A DNA stretch of 64,000 nt, taken from NCBI RefSeq assembly GCF_003663885.1, contig NZ_RCCE01000002.1, forward strand, positions 558,001 through 622,000. The letters run 5' to 3'. A program made the translations under genes and the position numbers. Origin of the DNA: Litoreibacter meonggei. GTDB taxonomy: Bacteria > Pseudomonadota > Alphaproteobacteria > Rhodobacterales > Rhodobacteraceae. The notes below the pieces were generated by a model. That model made no database searches. It saw only the letters and a list, made by a program, of their open reading frames with translations, and was not told where the DNA came from. Positions 9,975 to 17,821 of the stretch are shown one piece after another (position 1 is the first letter of the stretch; each line of letters opens with the position of its first letter).

Positions 9975-9989
9975 TTAATCACGCCTTAA
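9975..9989 (+). promoter_or_regulatory. Candidate CtrA binding site (TTAA-N7-TTAA)
   Basis: TTAA at 9975-9978 and TTAA at 9986-9989 are separated by exactly seven bases (TCACGCC). This matches the full CtrA recognition motif known from Caulobacter and conserved in Rhodobacterales. The half sites sit in a longer direct repeat, CGCCTTAA. A loose -10 (TACGAC, 10001-10006) follows at a spacing that would place CtrA over the -35 region. The downstream targets would be the small genes at 10014 and 10252. Confidence 0.45.
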
Positions 9990-10013
9990 ACTTCGGCTGC
10001 TACGACTCAGGTC

Positions 10014-10154
10014 ATGCAGCTGCTTATCTCAATTTCCTTTGAACTATTGGCCTTCGCCGTGCTTTGCTTTGCCGTCGTGTTACGCCACAATTATCTCCAA
10101 CGAAATCTTAGAAAACTTGCTGCACGACATGCTGATGCCCCATTGGCATGGTGA
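10014..10154 (+). CDS. Possible 46-residue single-span membrane protein
   Basis: A short frame from ATG 10014 encodes 46 residues. There is one hydrophobic segment (about residues 3-23, ISFELLAFAVLCFAVVL), followed by a basic Arg/His-rich tail (RHNYLQRNLRKLAARHA) that fits the positive-inside rule. The ribosome site is weak (CAGG, four bases before the ATG). I do not recognise the family. Support comes from the plausible topology and the CtrA-like site 25 bp upstream. It fills what would otherwise be a 326-bp gap between pgeF and the next small gene. It could equally be untranslated leader. Confidence 0.35.
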   Translation: MQLLISISFELLAFAVLCFAVVLRHNYLQRNLRKLAARHADAPLAW

Positions 10155-10251
10155 ATTGCTCCTGTCCCTCACCGGGACACGAATTCATCTGATGGGGCCG
10201 GAAAGCAGCGATCACGCCGCGGTGCCCCGACAAACCGAGACGGAGCAAGAC

Positions 10252-10464
10252 ATGGGCAAGAACAACCGCTGGATGACTTGGGTGCTGGCAGACAGCGCGC
10301 GTACTGATGTCACACTACCGTGGGCGCGTGGAACGCGACCAAACTGGAAGTCACGTTTGACAAACGAAACTCCCGATTTGGCGACAATTTTGCATGACGC
10401 GATGCCGGAGACCCGAGTTGTTTCTCGCAGCGCGCGTTTGCCTCGTCGGATTGCTGTGTCTTAA
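10252..10464 (+). CDS. Small conserved-looking hypothetical protein (70 aa)
   Basis: The frame is open from 10039. The ATG at 10252, preceded by GGAGCAAGA, gives a compact 70-residue protein beginning MGKNNRWMTWVLADS and continuing TLPWARGTRP. I recall similarly built short Roseobacter proteins with an N-terminal RWM and a PWxRG motif, but no function is known. There is no signal peptide or membrane span. The last 20 residues are Arg-rich. The upstream part of the open frame runs in a different frame from the candidate membrane peptide at 10014 and shows no protein-like pattern, so it is excluded. Confidence 0.55.
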   Translation: MGKNNRWMTWVLADSARTDVTLPWARGTRPNWKSRLTNETPDLATILHDAMPETRVVSRSARLPRRIAVS

Positions 10465-10559
10465 TCTTACCAAATTTAGGGTCGTGCAACTCAGCTGAAT
10501 TCATGGGCGCACGAACCCCTTCCACCCGAATATCGAAATCAATTGCGCCGCATATATTG

Positions 10560-12236
10560 CTATGCGTCGCCCGATTTTGTGGCCTCGTAAGCGTTTAAAA
10601 AAGGCTCCATATCCCTTTCAAACTTTTTCCAAGCACCGACCGACGACGAATACATCGGCTGGCGCACCTGTGTGGCGGAGAGTGTGCGGACTTCTCGCTT
10701 GGTTTCGTAGAACGACAAACACGCATCCTCCCACTCCAGCCCGACGGCTTCGACAAGCCCACGTGATTGTGCTTCTGGATCAGCAATCAAGCCTTCGTAC
10801 TTAATCTCATGGAATGATCCTGGCAACTGGACCCGCCAAAACTCCACCATTTCCTCAAATTGCCCAAGGAAAACGGCAATATGCTCTAAGTTGTTTGCAT
10901 ACCGATGCAGGCCATCGCGAAACTGGTTCTTGTAGATCGACAAGGCGTTGTCGCGAGGATCCCGACGCACCACCACGAAACGCGCCTTTGGCATCACCTT
11001 GGCCAAGAACCCCATGGTCGCGTAACTGGAAATCGACTTGTCAGTCACCATCGGCGCATCAGGGAAAAGTTCTTTCAATTCTGCTTCAAATTCATCAGCG
11101 GCGGCCGCGCATTTGGTTAAAAGCTCAAGGCCGTCGTCTTTCCATTCGCTCTCCGGCGTAACAATGAGGTCCGCGAATTTCGGTTGCACGATACCCAGTT
11201 CGCCACCGCCTTGAACCATCGAATGAGACGCCAATATCTGTTCGACCAACGTGGTGCCCGAGCGTGGCGCACCTGTGACGAATATCGGCGACGCATCACT
11301 GACAGGGCCGTCTAGATCCTTGAAGCGCTCAAACAAGTCGCGAATGCGCGCAGCACTCGCTTTGACGCTTGGGACATCATAGGGATAAGCCTTGGCAAGT
11401 GCGGCATTTGCCTGGTTGAGATAGCCAAACACACGGCCAAACTGGCCGCAGTCTTCCATTGCCTTAGCCAGTGCATATCCAAGCGCAGGAATGTCCTTGT
11501 CGCCGACACGCTTCGACTTCAATGCCGTCTTCATCTTCGGAATATTGGGATCATCAGCCTTCATTTTGGTCACAGACGCGTATAGCGCGTAGTGCCTTCC
11601 CACATTTGGGGCGATGTCTATTGCACGTTGCACGATGGCACGCGCCTCGTCGATCCGCCCCATGGACTGCAACAAACCCGCCTTACGAAATAGAATTGTC
11701 TCGTTGTTAGGGGCCAGTGCGAGGCCCTTATCAAACTGCTCCATCGCAAGGTCGAACTGCATCAGGCTGACTAGCGCGGCACCATATTCAGCAAAAACAC
11801 GAACCTGCCGGAACCCGCCATCTATTGCTGACCGGAAAAACGCCGCCGCATCCTTCCATTTCTCATCGCGAATTGCCGCAAGTCCCTCAAAGAATGCGAA
11901 AACAGGAGTTTTTCCCAGCACCGGCTGAGCGCGCTTGCGCAGCAGGTCAAAATTCTTTGGGTTTGGGTGGTTGCTCGCCATGTTGAGATAACTCACCCAA
12001 ATCGCAGGCTCAGTTGGGCGCAGCTTCAACGCCGCTTCGAAGCGGGCCGCCGCCTCGGCAACTTTCCCACGACGGGCGTATATCTCTGCAAGGTTGAAAC
12101 TGACCTCGGCCAATTGTGGCGCACTCTTCAACAGCCGCTTGTAGCCCTTCTCGGCCTCATCCAGCCGGCCTTTTTCCTGAGCGTGCCGTGCCTTCGCAAA
12201 AAGATCTTTGATCTGGTGGTTGCTTAGTGTTGCCAT
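10560..12236 (-). CDS. TPR-repeat sulfotransferase family protein
   Basis: A 558-residue two-part protein. Residues 1-290 form tandem tetratricopeptide-like helical repeats (for example around 10-75 and 148-215). Residues 315-550 form a sulfotransferase domain. The PAPS-binding signatures are both present: the P-loop-like TGAPRSGTT (321-329) and the 3'-phosphate motif RRDPRDNALSIYKNQF (424-439). The protein should therefore transfer sulfate from PAPS to a hydroxyl or amine on a peptide, glycan or lipid; the acceptor is unknown. There is no signal peptide. PAPS supply would come from the Sat-CysC enzyme encoded 3 kb away, a plausible but unproven connection. Confidence 0.9.
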   Translation of the reverse strand: MATLSNHQIKDLFAKARHAQEKGRLDEAEKGYKRLLKSAPQLAEVSFNLAEIYARRGKVAEAAARFEAALKLRPTEPAIWVSYLNMASNHPNPKNFDLLRKRAQPVLGKTPVFAFFEGLAAIRDEKWKDAAAFFRSAIDGGFRQVRVFAEYGAALVSLMQFDLAMEQFDKGLALAPNNETILFRKAGLLQSMGRIDEARAIVQRAIDIAPNVGRHYALYASVTKMKADDPNIPKMKTALKSKRVGDKDIPALGYALAKAMEDCGQFGRVFGYLNQANAALAKAYPYDVPSVKASAARIRDLFERFKDLDGPVSDASPIFVTGAPRSGTTLVEQILASHSMVQGGGELGIVQPKFADLIVTPESEWKDDGLELLTKCAAAADEFEAELKELFPDAPMVTDKSISSYATMGFLAKVMPKARFVVVRRDPRDNALSIYKNQFRDGLHRYANNLEHIAVFLGQFEEMVEFWRVQLPGSFHEIKYEGLIADPEAQSRGLVEAVGLEWEDACLSFYETKREVRTLSATQVRQPMYSSSVGAWKKFERDMEPFLNAYEATKSGDA

Positions 12237-12667
12237 GACTTCAAGTCTTCCTGCTCAATCCAATGATCTGCTAGCATCAGCCACCTCATATATCCAGTCT
12301 CGCCAAGCAACACCTTGCATCAAACCCGGCGTTACGCCTGCACTTTGGAGGGGCCGTTAGGGCGTGATCCTTGCCGGTTAGCTGACCTGTGCACGTCGGC
12401 AGGATTATACTCGAGTTTTGCTCGTAACGACCAAATTATTGCGATCCGATTCGGCCATGTTGAAATTTGAATTGTGGCAAACGTCGCGGCACCGACGGAA
12501 ACGGTGAAGCAGTATGCCCCGGCATTGTCTTTAGTGGTGCAACGACTAGGTGCAAAAAATTGACTTTGAGGCACGAAGACGGCCATTGTTGGCATAATGT
12601 TAACCAGCAATTCTGCGCGCCGGTGGGGACCGACGCAGTCACGCCCAGACCTGAACAGGGACGACGC
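12237..12667. other. 431-bp intergenic region between divergent sulfotransferase and Hint-protein genes
   Basis: No convincing gene is present. It must hold the promoters of both flanking, divergently transcribed genes. The best visible element for the rightward gene is an extended -10 (TGGCATAAT, 12590-12598) followed by a TTAACC half site at 12600-12605. A TTGACT at 12560 is too far upstream to pair with it. No strong inverted repeat or repeat family was seen. Confidence 0.5.
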
Positions 12668-13456
12668 ATGACCTATTCACCCAATGTCCCCTCGCATCTT
12701 GTGCCGTCGCAACTTGGTGCAGGACAGTCTGTAGCCTATCGCACTGCCGCCAGACCGCGCACCCGCGCTATGGCACGTCCCTACAACATCGCGTGGCTTA
12801 CCCCTGACGGCGAAGAACGGTACGACACCGTCGTCGCTCCCGCCCTTCCGGTAATTGAAAGCGCCTGCGCCAGCATGGCGCGCGGTGCCATTGTCAGCAC
12901 CGCGAACGGCCCCGTCGCAGTGGAAGATCTCTCGCCCGGCATGATGATTTCGACGTCGGAATACGGCCCCATTCCACTTCAATGGATCGGGTCCTACGAG
13001 ATGTCCCTTAGAGAAGCGCAAACCGCAGATCGTGGGGCTTTGTTTCGCGTAACATCGGATGCCTTTGGCTTGGCAAAGCCATCGCCGGATCTTCTGCTAG
13101 CGCCGCGTGCCCACATTCTGTTCCGGCACGCAAAATGCCGAGCATTGTTTGGCGTGGACTTGGCCTTTGCCCCCGTGCGCGCATTCGAGGATGGAGAGAC
13201 CATATTTTCCGTGCAACCGGCGTCACCTATTGCGGTTTTCAACCTTGGCTTCGATCGTCAGGCGACCATCAAGGTAAATGGGATTGAGTTGGAGAGCTTT
13301 CACCCCGGCCCACATACCGAGGCCTTGATAGACGAGGAGATGAAATATTCTCTGCTGCGCCTGTTCCCGCAAGCACGGGGATTGGATTTCTTCGGCCCGC
13401 AATTGATCAATCGGTTAACGACATTTGAAGTGCGTGCCCTGCGCGAGGGCAGTTAG
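12668..13456 (+). CDS. Hint-domain (Hedgehog/intein-type) protein
   Basis: A 262-residue protein of the Roseobacter-type Hint_2 family, usually linked to secreted or RTX-like proteins and to self-processing. The Hint module begins near residue 69 (MARGAIVSTANGPVAVEDLSPGM) and continues with PIPLQWIGS (101-109) and LLAPRAHILFRH. In the usual alignment the first Hint residue is Cys followed by Phe-x-x-Gly; here that position is S69, with C67 two residues earlier. The nucleophile may thus be Ser, or the site may be inactive. The ATG at 12668 gives a normal N-terminus; the open frame from 12467 is upstream leader. The 3' end interleaves with the Lrp gene stop. Confidence 0.85.
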   Translation: MTYSPNVPSHLVPSQLGAGQSVAYRTAARPRTRAMARPYNIAWLTPDGEERYDTVVAPALPVIESACASMARGAIVSTANGPVAVEDLSPGMMISTSEYGPIPLQWIGSYEMSLREAQTADRGALFRVTSDAFGLAKPSPDLLLAPRAHILFRHAKCRALFGVDLAFAPVRAFEDGETIFSVQPASPIAVFNLGFDRQATIKVNGIELESFHPGPHTEALIDEEMKYSLLRLFPQARGLDFFGPQLINRLTTFEVRALREGS

Positions 13457-13953
13457 GAAATCTGCGACAACCGCTCTTCGACAACCTCGAACGGCACTCC
13501 GGGATCATCCTTTGCGACCCGAATGACCAAAGATGTCTTCACGCTCGCCACGTTTTCAGCTGACGTCAATTCTTCGGTCAAGAAGCTCTGGAAGCTGCTC
13601 AAATCCGGTGCCACGCATTTCAGAATGAAGTCCACTTCACCATTCAGCATGTGGCATTCGCGGACCAGCGGCCAGTTTCGGCAGCGCTGTTCGAAAGCCG
13701 ATAGGTCCGCCTCCGCTTGGCTTTGCAGTCCCACCATCGCGAAGACTTTGACTTCAAATCCTAAGGCCCGACCTTCCACGTCTGCATGGTAACCTCGAAT
13801 ATATCCCGACTCTTCCAGAGTGCGCACACGGCGTAAACAGGGCGGCGCGGATATCCCCACGCGCTTTGCCAATTCGACATTGGTCATACGGCCATCAGCC
13901 TGAAGTTCGGCCAGAATCTTGCGATCTATTTCGTCGAGTTTCGAAACGGCCAT
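13453..13953 (-). CDS. Lrp/AsnC family transcriptional regulator
   Basis: A 166-residue feast/famine regulator. An N-terminal winged helix-turn-helix spans about residues 8-55 (LDEIDRKILAELQADGRMTNVELAKRVGIS is the classic opening). A C-terminal RAM/ligand-binding domain with the expected GYHADVEGRALGFEV and VRECHMLNGEVDFILK strands follows. Such proteins form octamers and respond to amino acids. The gene is divergent from trxB, and the 170-bp spacer contains an inverted repeat suitable as an operator. The regulated amino acid cannot be predicted. A role in controlling trxB is suggested only by position. Confidence 0.93.
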   Translation of the reverse strand: MAVSKLDEIDRKILAELQADGRMTNVELAKRVGISAPPCLRRVRTLEESGYIRGYHADVEGRALGFEVKVFAMVGLQSQAEADLSAFEQRCRNWPLVRECHMLNGEVDFILKCVAPDLSSFQSFLTEELTSAENVASVKTSLVIRVAKDDPGVPFEVVEERLSQIS

Positions 13954-13999
13954 GACCGACTCCCTTGTTTTGATTTGTCTTACCCCTCAGACACCTCAC

Positions 14000-14024
14000 G
14001 CGCAATAATATTTCAAGCTTGCGC
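14000..14024. promoter_or_regulatory. Inverted repeat, candidate Lrp-type operator
   Basis: GCGCAA (14000-14005) and TTGCGC (14019-14024) form a perfect 6-bp inverted repeat separated by 13 AT-rich bases (TAATATTTCAAGC). It lies between the divergent lrp-like and trxB genes. AT-rich centres flanked by short inverted arms are typical of Lrp/AsnC sites. The position would overlap the regulator's own promoter. Confidence 0.4.
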
Positions 14025-14124
14025 AACATATTAAATGATCTGCAAATGCAAGTTCCCCCCCTTTCGCTTGCTGCCCACCGCAATTATATCGGGCTGACCA
14101 CAATATTTGCCGAAGGATTCTGCA

Positions 14125-15066
14125 ATGTCTGCCACGCGCCACACCAAAGCTTTGATCATTGGCTCCGGCCCAGCAGGGTACACGGCGGGTGTTTACGCAT
14201 CTCGCGCGATGTTGGAGCCCATCCTGGTGCAGGGCATCGAACCTGGCGGCCAGCTCACAACAACCACAGAAGTTGAAAACTGGCCCGGCGACACCGAAGT
14301 TCAGGGTCCAGACTTGATGGTTCGGATGCAGGACCACGCCAAGGCGATGGGCTGCGAAGTCATCAGCGACATCATCACTAATCTCGATACAACGTCGCGC
14401 CCCTTCAAGGCGACAGGCGACAGCGGAACGCTCTATACGGCGGATGCTGTAATCCTCGCGACCGGCGCACGGGCGAAGTGGCTTGGGCTAGAAAGCGAAG
14501 AAAAATTCAAGGGGTTCGGCGTTTCAGCCTGCGCCACATGCGACGGCTTCTTTTATCGCGGGCAGGAGATTGTGGTAATCGGGGGTGGGAACACCGCAGT
14601 CGAGGAAGCTCTGTTCCTAACCAATTTTGCGTCCAAGGTAACGCTGATCCACCGCCGCGACGAGCTGCGCGCCGAGAAAATTCTAATCAACCGGCTGGAA
14701 AAAAACCCCAAGATTGAACCGCTATGGTTCCATGAGCTAGTTGAAGTGACAGGCACCGAGGCGCCGCTCAGCGTTGAAGGTGTCAAAGTCAAACACACCA
14801 AGACCGGCGAGATTTCCGAAATCCCCTGCAAAGGCGTGTTCGTCGCCATTGGCCACGCGCCGTCGAACGAGTTGGTCAAAGATGTTCTGGAAACCCATAT
14901 GGGTGGCTACGTCGTCACCAAGCCTGACAGCACCGAGACGTCAATTCCGGGAATATTTGCGGCAGGCGACTTAACCGACCACAAATACCGCCAAGCTGTC
15001 ACCAGCGCAGGTATGGGCTGCATGGCCGCCTTGGAAGCCGAGCGTTTTCTAGCCGAGAACGAATAG
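14125..15066 (+). CDS. trxB: Thioredoxin-disulfide reductase
   Basis: A 313-residue NADPH-dependent flavoenzyme that keeps thioredoxin reduced. The FAD-binding GSGPAGYTAGVYASRA is at 13-28, the redox-active CATC disulfide at C136-C139, and the NADPH-binding GGGNTAVEEA shortly after it. The C-terminal FAD motif GIFAAGD is also present. The ATG at 14125 was chosen because AAGGA lies six bases upstream; an in-frame TTG at 14107 would add six non-conserved residues. A short GC-rich hairpin with a small T run follows the stop codon. Confidence 0.97.
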   Translation: MSATRHTKALIIGSGPAGYTAGVYASRAMLEPILVQGIEPGGQLTTTTEVENWPGDTEVQGPDLMVRMQDHAKAMGCEVISDIITNLDTTSRPFKATGDSGTLYTADAVILATGARAKWLGLESEEKFKGFGVSACATCDGFFYRGQEIVVIGGGNTAVEEALFLTNFASKVTLIHRRDELRAEKILINRLEKNPKIEPLWFHELVEVTGTEAPLSVEGVKVKHTKTGEISEIPCKGVFVAIGHAPSNELVKDVLETHMGGYVVTKPDSTETSIPGIFAAGDLTDHKYRQAVTSAGMGCMAALEAERFLAENE

Positions 15067-15088
15067 CGCGGCTTTTCTGCCGCGTTTC
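15067..15088 (+). terminator. Probable rho-independent terminator of trxB
   Basis: CGCGGC (15067-15072), a TTTTCT loop, and GCCGCG (15079-15084) are followed by TTT and then CCCC. The stem is strong but the T run is short, so termination may be partial. Confidence 0.5.
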
Positions 15089-15198
15089 CCCTGTGATTTA
15101 CTATAACACTTGATAGTGGTCGGACATGAGCGCTAAACGCACTTCCATTGACGTTTGGTGGGGGGACGTCACTTGTGAGTTAAAAGAGAGTTTAAGAC

Positions 15199-16911
15199 AT
15201 GCAACCTACCAACTTGGCACCAATCCCTGAGCTATTCGTATCATATGACAGCGCTCAAAAACTAAAGCATGAGGCCGGCGCGTTGGTGTCATGGGACCTG
15301 ACGCCCCGCCAGATTTGCGACCTCGAGTTGTTGATGAATGGCGGCTTCAATCCGCTAAAGGGCTTCTTGACCGAAGACGACTATAACGGCGTCGTCGAAA
15401 ACATGCGCCTGTCCTCGGGCGAACTCTGGCCAATGCCGATCACTCTGGACGTGGGCGATGATTTCGCAAACTCCATCGAAGTGGGGCAGGACATCGCACT
15501 GCGCGACCAAGAGGGCGTGATCCTTGCCATGATGTCGGTCACCGACAAATGGGAACCAAACAAAGCGCGCGAAGCTGAGAAGGTCTTTGGCGCTGACGAC
15601 AGCGCGCACCCTGCCGTCAACTACCTGCATAACCAAGCTGGCAAAATCTACCTCGGCGGCCCGATCACCGGCATCCAGCAACCCGTACACTATGATTTCC
15701 GTGCACGCCGCGATACGCCCAACGAATTACGCGCATATTTCCGCAAAATGGGCTGGCGCAAGGTTGTGGCCTTCCAGACTCGCAATCCACTGCACCGTGC
15801 GCATCAGGAACTGACCTTCCGCGCCGCTAAAGAGGCACAAGCCAACCTGCTGATTCACCCGGTTGTGGGCCTGACCAAACCCGGTGACATTGATCACTTT
15901 ACGCGCGTTCGTTGCTACGAGGCCGTGTTGGATCAATATCCGGCATCTACGACCTCTATGAGCTTGCTGAACCTCGCCATGCGTATGGCTGGCCCACGCG
16001 AAGCAGTTTGGCATGGCCTGATCCGCAAGAACCACGGCTGCACACATTTCATTGTTGGCCGCGACCACGCGGGGCCCGGATCAAACTCTGCCGGCGAAGA
16101 TTTCTATGGCCCCTACGACGCACAAGACCTGTTCCGCGAACATCAAGAAGAGATGGGCATCGAAATGGTCGACTTTAAGCACATGGTCTATGTGCAAGAA
16201 CGCGCCCAGTACGAGCCCAACGACGAGATTGCTGACAAAGAGAACGTGACGGTTCTAAACATCTCGGGCACCGAGTTGCGGCGCCGTTTGGCAGAAGGCC
16301 TGGAAATCCCGGAATGGTTCTCCTTCCCACAAGTTGTCGAAGAGCTTCGCAAGTCTCGCCCGCCACGCGCGAACCAGGGCTTCACCGTGTTCTTCACCGG
16401 TTTCTCCGGCTCCGGGAAATCTACCATTGCGAATGCGTTGATGGTCAAACTGATGGAAATGGGTGGCCGCCCGGTCACGCTGCTGGATGGCGATATCGTT
16501 CGTAAGAACCTGTCATCCGAGTTGGGCTTCTCGAAAGAGCACCGCGACCTCAACATCCGCCGCATCGGCTACGTGGCCTCCGAGATCACCAAGAACGGCG
16601 GCATCGCAATCTGTGCGCCAATCGCGCCTTATGCTACGACACGTCGTGCCGTGCGCGAGGACATTGAAGCCTTCGGGGCCTTCATCGAAGTCCACGTCGC
16701 GACTTCTATCGAAGAATGCGAACGCCGTGACCGCAAGGGGCTCTACAAGCTGGCGCGCGAAGGCAAGATCAAGGAATTCACCGGTATCTCTGATCCATAT
16801 GACGTTCCCGTAGACCCAGAACTGAGCGTTGAAACCGAGAATGTCGATGTCGACAACTGCGCGCATCAGGTGATCCTGAAGCTGGAGTCGATGGGCCTGA
16901 TCAAAGGCTAA
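15199..16911 (+). CDS. Bifunctional sulfate adenylyltransferase / adenylylsulfate kinase
   Basis: A 570-residue fusion that converts sulfate to APS (ATP sulfurylase) and then to PAPS (APS kinase). The ATP sulfurylase part fills residues 1 to about 385 and has the catalytic QTRNPLHRAHQE motif near 193-204 and GRDHAGPG around 290. The kinase part begins about residue 390, with the P-loop GFSGSGKST (around 400-408) and LDGDIVRKNL. Activated sulfate feeds cysteine synthesis or sulfotransferases, such as the TPR-sulfotransferase encoded upstream. No reductase (cysH, cysI) is in the window. A 130-bp leader with an ACTAT/ATAGT inverted repeat precedes the ATG, and a good terminator follows. Confidence 0.95.
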   Translation: MQPTNLAPIPELFVSYDSAQKLKHEAGALVSWDLTPRQICDLELLMNGGFNPLKGFLTEDDYNGVVENMRLSSGELWPMPITLDVGDDFANSIEVGQDIALRDQEGVILAMMSVTDKWEPNKAREAEKVFGADDSAHPAVNYLHNQAGKIYLGGPITGIQQPVHYDFRARRDTPNELRAYFRKMGWRKVVAFQTRNPLHRAHQELTFRAAKEAQANLLIHPVVGLTKPGDIDHFTRVRCYEAVLDQYPASTTSMSLLNLAMRMAGPREAVWHGLIRKNHGCTHFIVGRDHAGPGSNSAGEDFYGPYDAQDLFREHQEEMGIEMVDFKHMVYVQERAQYEPNDEIADKENVTVLNISGTELRRRLAEGLEIPEWFSFPQVVEELRKSRPPRANQGFTVFFTGFSGSGKSTIANALMVKLMEMGGRPVTLLDGDIVRKNLSSELGFSKEHRDLNIRRIGYVASEITKNGGIAICAPIAPYATTRRAVREDIEAFGAFIEVHVATSIEECERRDRKGLYKLAREGKIKEFTGISDPYDVPVDPELSVETENVDVDNCAHQVILKLESMGLIKG

Positions 16912-16934
16912 TCTGCATAGTTCACAATTGAAAC

Positions 16935-16959
16935 GGGCTCCCGATTGGGAGCCCTTTTT
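16935..16959 (+). terminator. Rho-independent terminator of sat-cysC
   Basis: An 8-bp perfect stem, GGGCTCCC (16935-16942) with GGGAGCCC (16947-16954), has a GATT tetraloop and is followed directly by TTTTT. It is a textbook terminator for the gene ending at 16911 and separates it from the convergent DUF1150/hsp20 unit. Confidence 0.92.
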
Positions 16960-16984
16960 AGTTTCGACTTGGGAATACTCATAC

Positions 16985-17215
16985 TCAGTGAACGGTCACC
17001 GGCGAAAAGTCATTTTGGCGCGCCAGCATGAAGGCCATTTCGCGATCCTTCACCAAAGCAAGGCGCTCCCCGTCTGGCGCATGAACCGCATAAAGCTGAT
17101 CAACGCCCGACATCTCGGATTGCACTTCTTCCGGCAAATCCGCGAAATCGACAGGGCGTACGTAAACGATCCGGTCGGTGCCGCCCAAAGTTTTCAGGTC
17201 AACTTGTGTGTCCAT
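16985..17215 (-). CDS. DUF1150 family protein
   Basis: A 76-residue protein recognised as DUF1150 from its IVYVRPVDFADLP (about 17-29) and YAVHAPDGERLALVKDREMAF (about 42-62) pattern. The family is confined to alphaproteobacteria and I recall it next to small heat-shock protein genes; its function is not known. It follows hsp20 with 5 nt between them, so it should be co-transcribed and heat-induced. There are no membrane spans or cysteines. A chaperone partner or regulator role is speculation from position. Confidence 0.88.
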   Translation of the reverse strand: MDTQVDLKTLGGTDRIVYVRPVDFADLPEEVQSEMSGVDQLYAVHAPDGERLALVKDREMAFMLARQNDFSPVTVH

Positions 17216-17220
17216 GACGA

Positions 17221-17631
17221 TTATCCTTTATTGATCTTGATGGTTTGCACGATTGTATCGGGCACGGCCCGTTTCAGATCGACGTGAAGCAGCCCATTCT
17301 CGGTTGCGGCGCCAGCAACTTCGACACCATCTGCCAGCACGAATGCCTTTTGAAATTGTCGTGCAGCAATCCCGCGATGCAGGAAAATTCGCTCATCATC
17401 TGCATCAGCCTGCCTGCCCCGCACGATCAGCTGGCGGTCTTCGACGGTGATCGACAGGTCATCTTCGCCGAACCCGGCGACCGCAAGCGTAATGCGGTAA
17501 GCGTTGTCTGCGGATTGTTCGATATTGAACGGCGGATAGCCGTTCTCGGATTTGGCGGTGCGTTCTACCAGCCGTTCCAACTGGTCAAAGCCCAGCAAAA
17601 AAGGGTACGACCCCAAGGTCAATTTCGTCAT
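17221..17631 (-). CDS. Small heat-shock protein, Hsp20 family
   Basis: A 136-residue alpha-crystallin-type chaperone that holds unfolding proteins without ATP. A short N-terminal arm (LGSYPFLLGFDQLERL) is followed by the alpha-crystallin domain from about residue 35 to 125, including YPPFNIEQ and the conserved AGFGEDDLSITVEDRQLIVRG region (split here by VAG at 51-54), then a short C-terminal extension with an I-x-V/I-like motif. The gene is IbpA-like. Upstream lie a sigma-32-type promoter and a hairpin that hides the AGGA ribosome site, both described separately. It is followed by the DUF1150 gene. Confidence 0.94.
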   Translation of the reverse strand: MTKLTLGSYPFLLGFDQLERLVERTAKSENGYPPFNIEQSADNAYRITLAVAGFGEDDLSITVEDRQLIVRGRQADADDERIFLHRGIAARQFQKAFVLADGVEVAGAATENGLLHVDLKRAVPDTIVQTIKINKG

Positions 17632-17636
17632 GGCAC

Positions 17637-17689
17637 AGTCCTAGATGTTTAAGCGACTTTGCGAAGTATGGCCCCCGAAAGCAGCCATA
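17637..17689 (-). ncRNA. Candidate ROSE-type RNA thermometer in the hsp20 5' leader
   Basis: On the minus-strand transcript, AGUCGCU (17658-17652) can pair with AGGACU (17642-17637) across a 9-nt loop, leaving one bulged G. The paired AGGA is the ribosome site, seven bases before the hsp20 ATG. This is the defining ROSE feature: a U(U/C)GCU motif pairing with AGGA around a bulged G. An upstream helix, UAUGGC/GCCAUA (17689-17684 with 17672-17667), gives the multi-hairpin layout expected. Melting of the first helix on warming would free the ribosome site. Confidence 0.65.
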
Positions 17690-17697
17690 AGAATAAA

Positions 17698-17724
17698 ATG
17701 GGGGCTGTTTGTCGATGAATCAAG
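17698..17724 (-). promoter_or_regulatory. Sigma-32 (RpoH) type heat-shock promoter for hsp20-DUF1150
   Basis: On the minus strand a -35 element CTTGATT (17724-17718) and a -10 element CCCCCAT (17704-17698) are separated by 13 bases. The RpoH consensus is CTTGAAA, 13-15 bases, CCCCAT. Transcription would start near 17691 and give a leader of about 60 nt, the length expected for a ROSE element. Confidence 0.65.
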
Positions 17725-17821
17725 AGCGATATGCGCGAAACACTGGACAGCAAGCGCGCACACCCCCACATTGCAGATGACCTCAGCAAAGAGCACTAAG
17801 CCCGTGAAATCATCCGAAAAC

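Noticed and set aside
9926-10560. tRNA or other structural RNA in the spacer after pgeF
   Set aside because: No cloverleaf arms or T-loop sequence; only the small frames and the CtrA-like site are supported.
12466-12667. Extension of the Hint-domain frame upstream to 12467
   Set aside because: The residues show no family pattern, and a candidate extended -10 element lies within this stretch.
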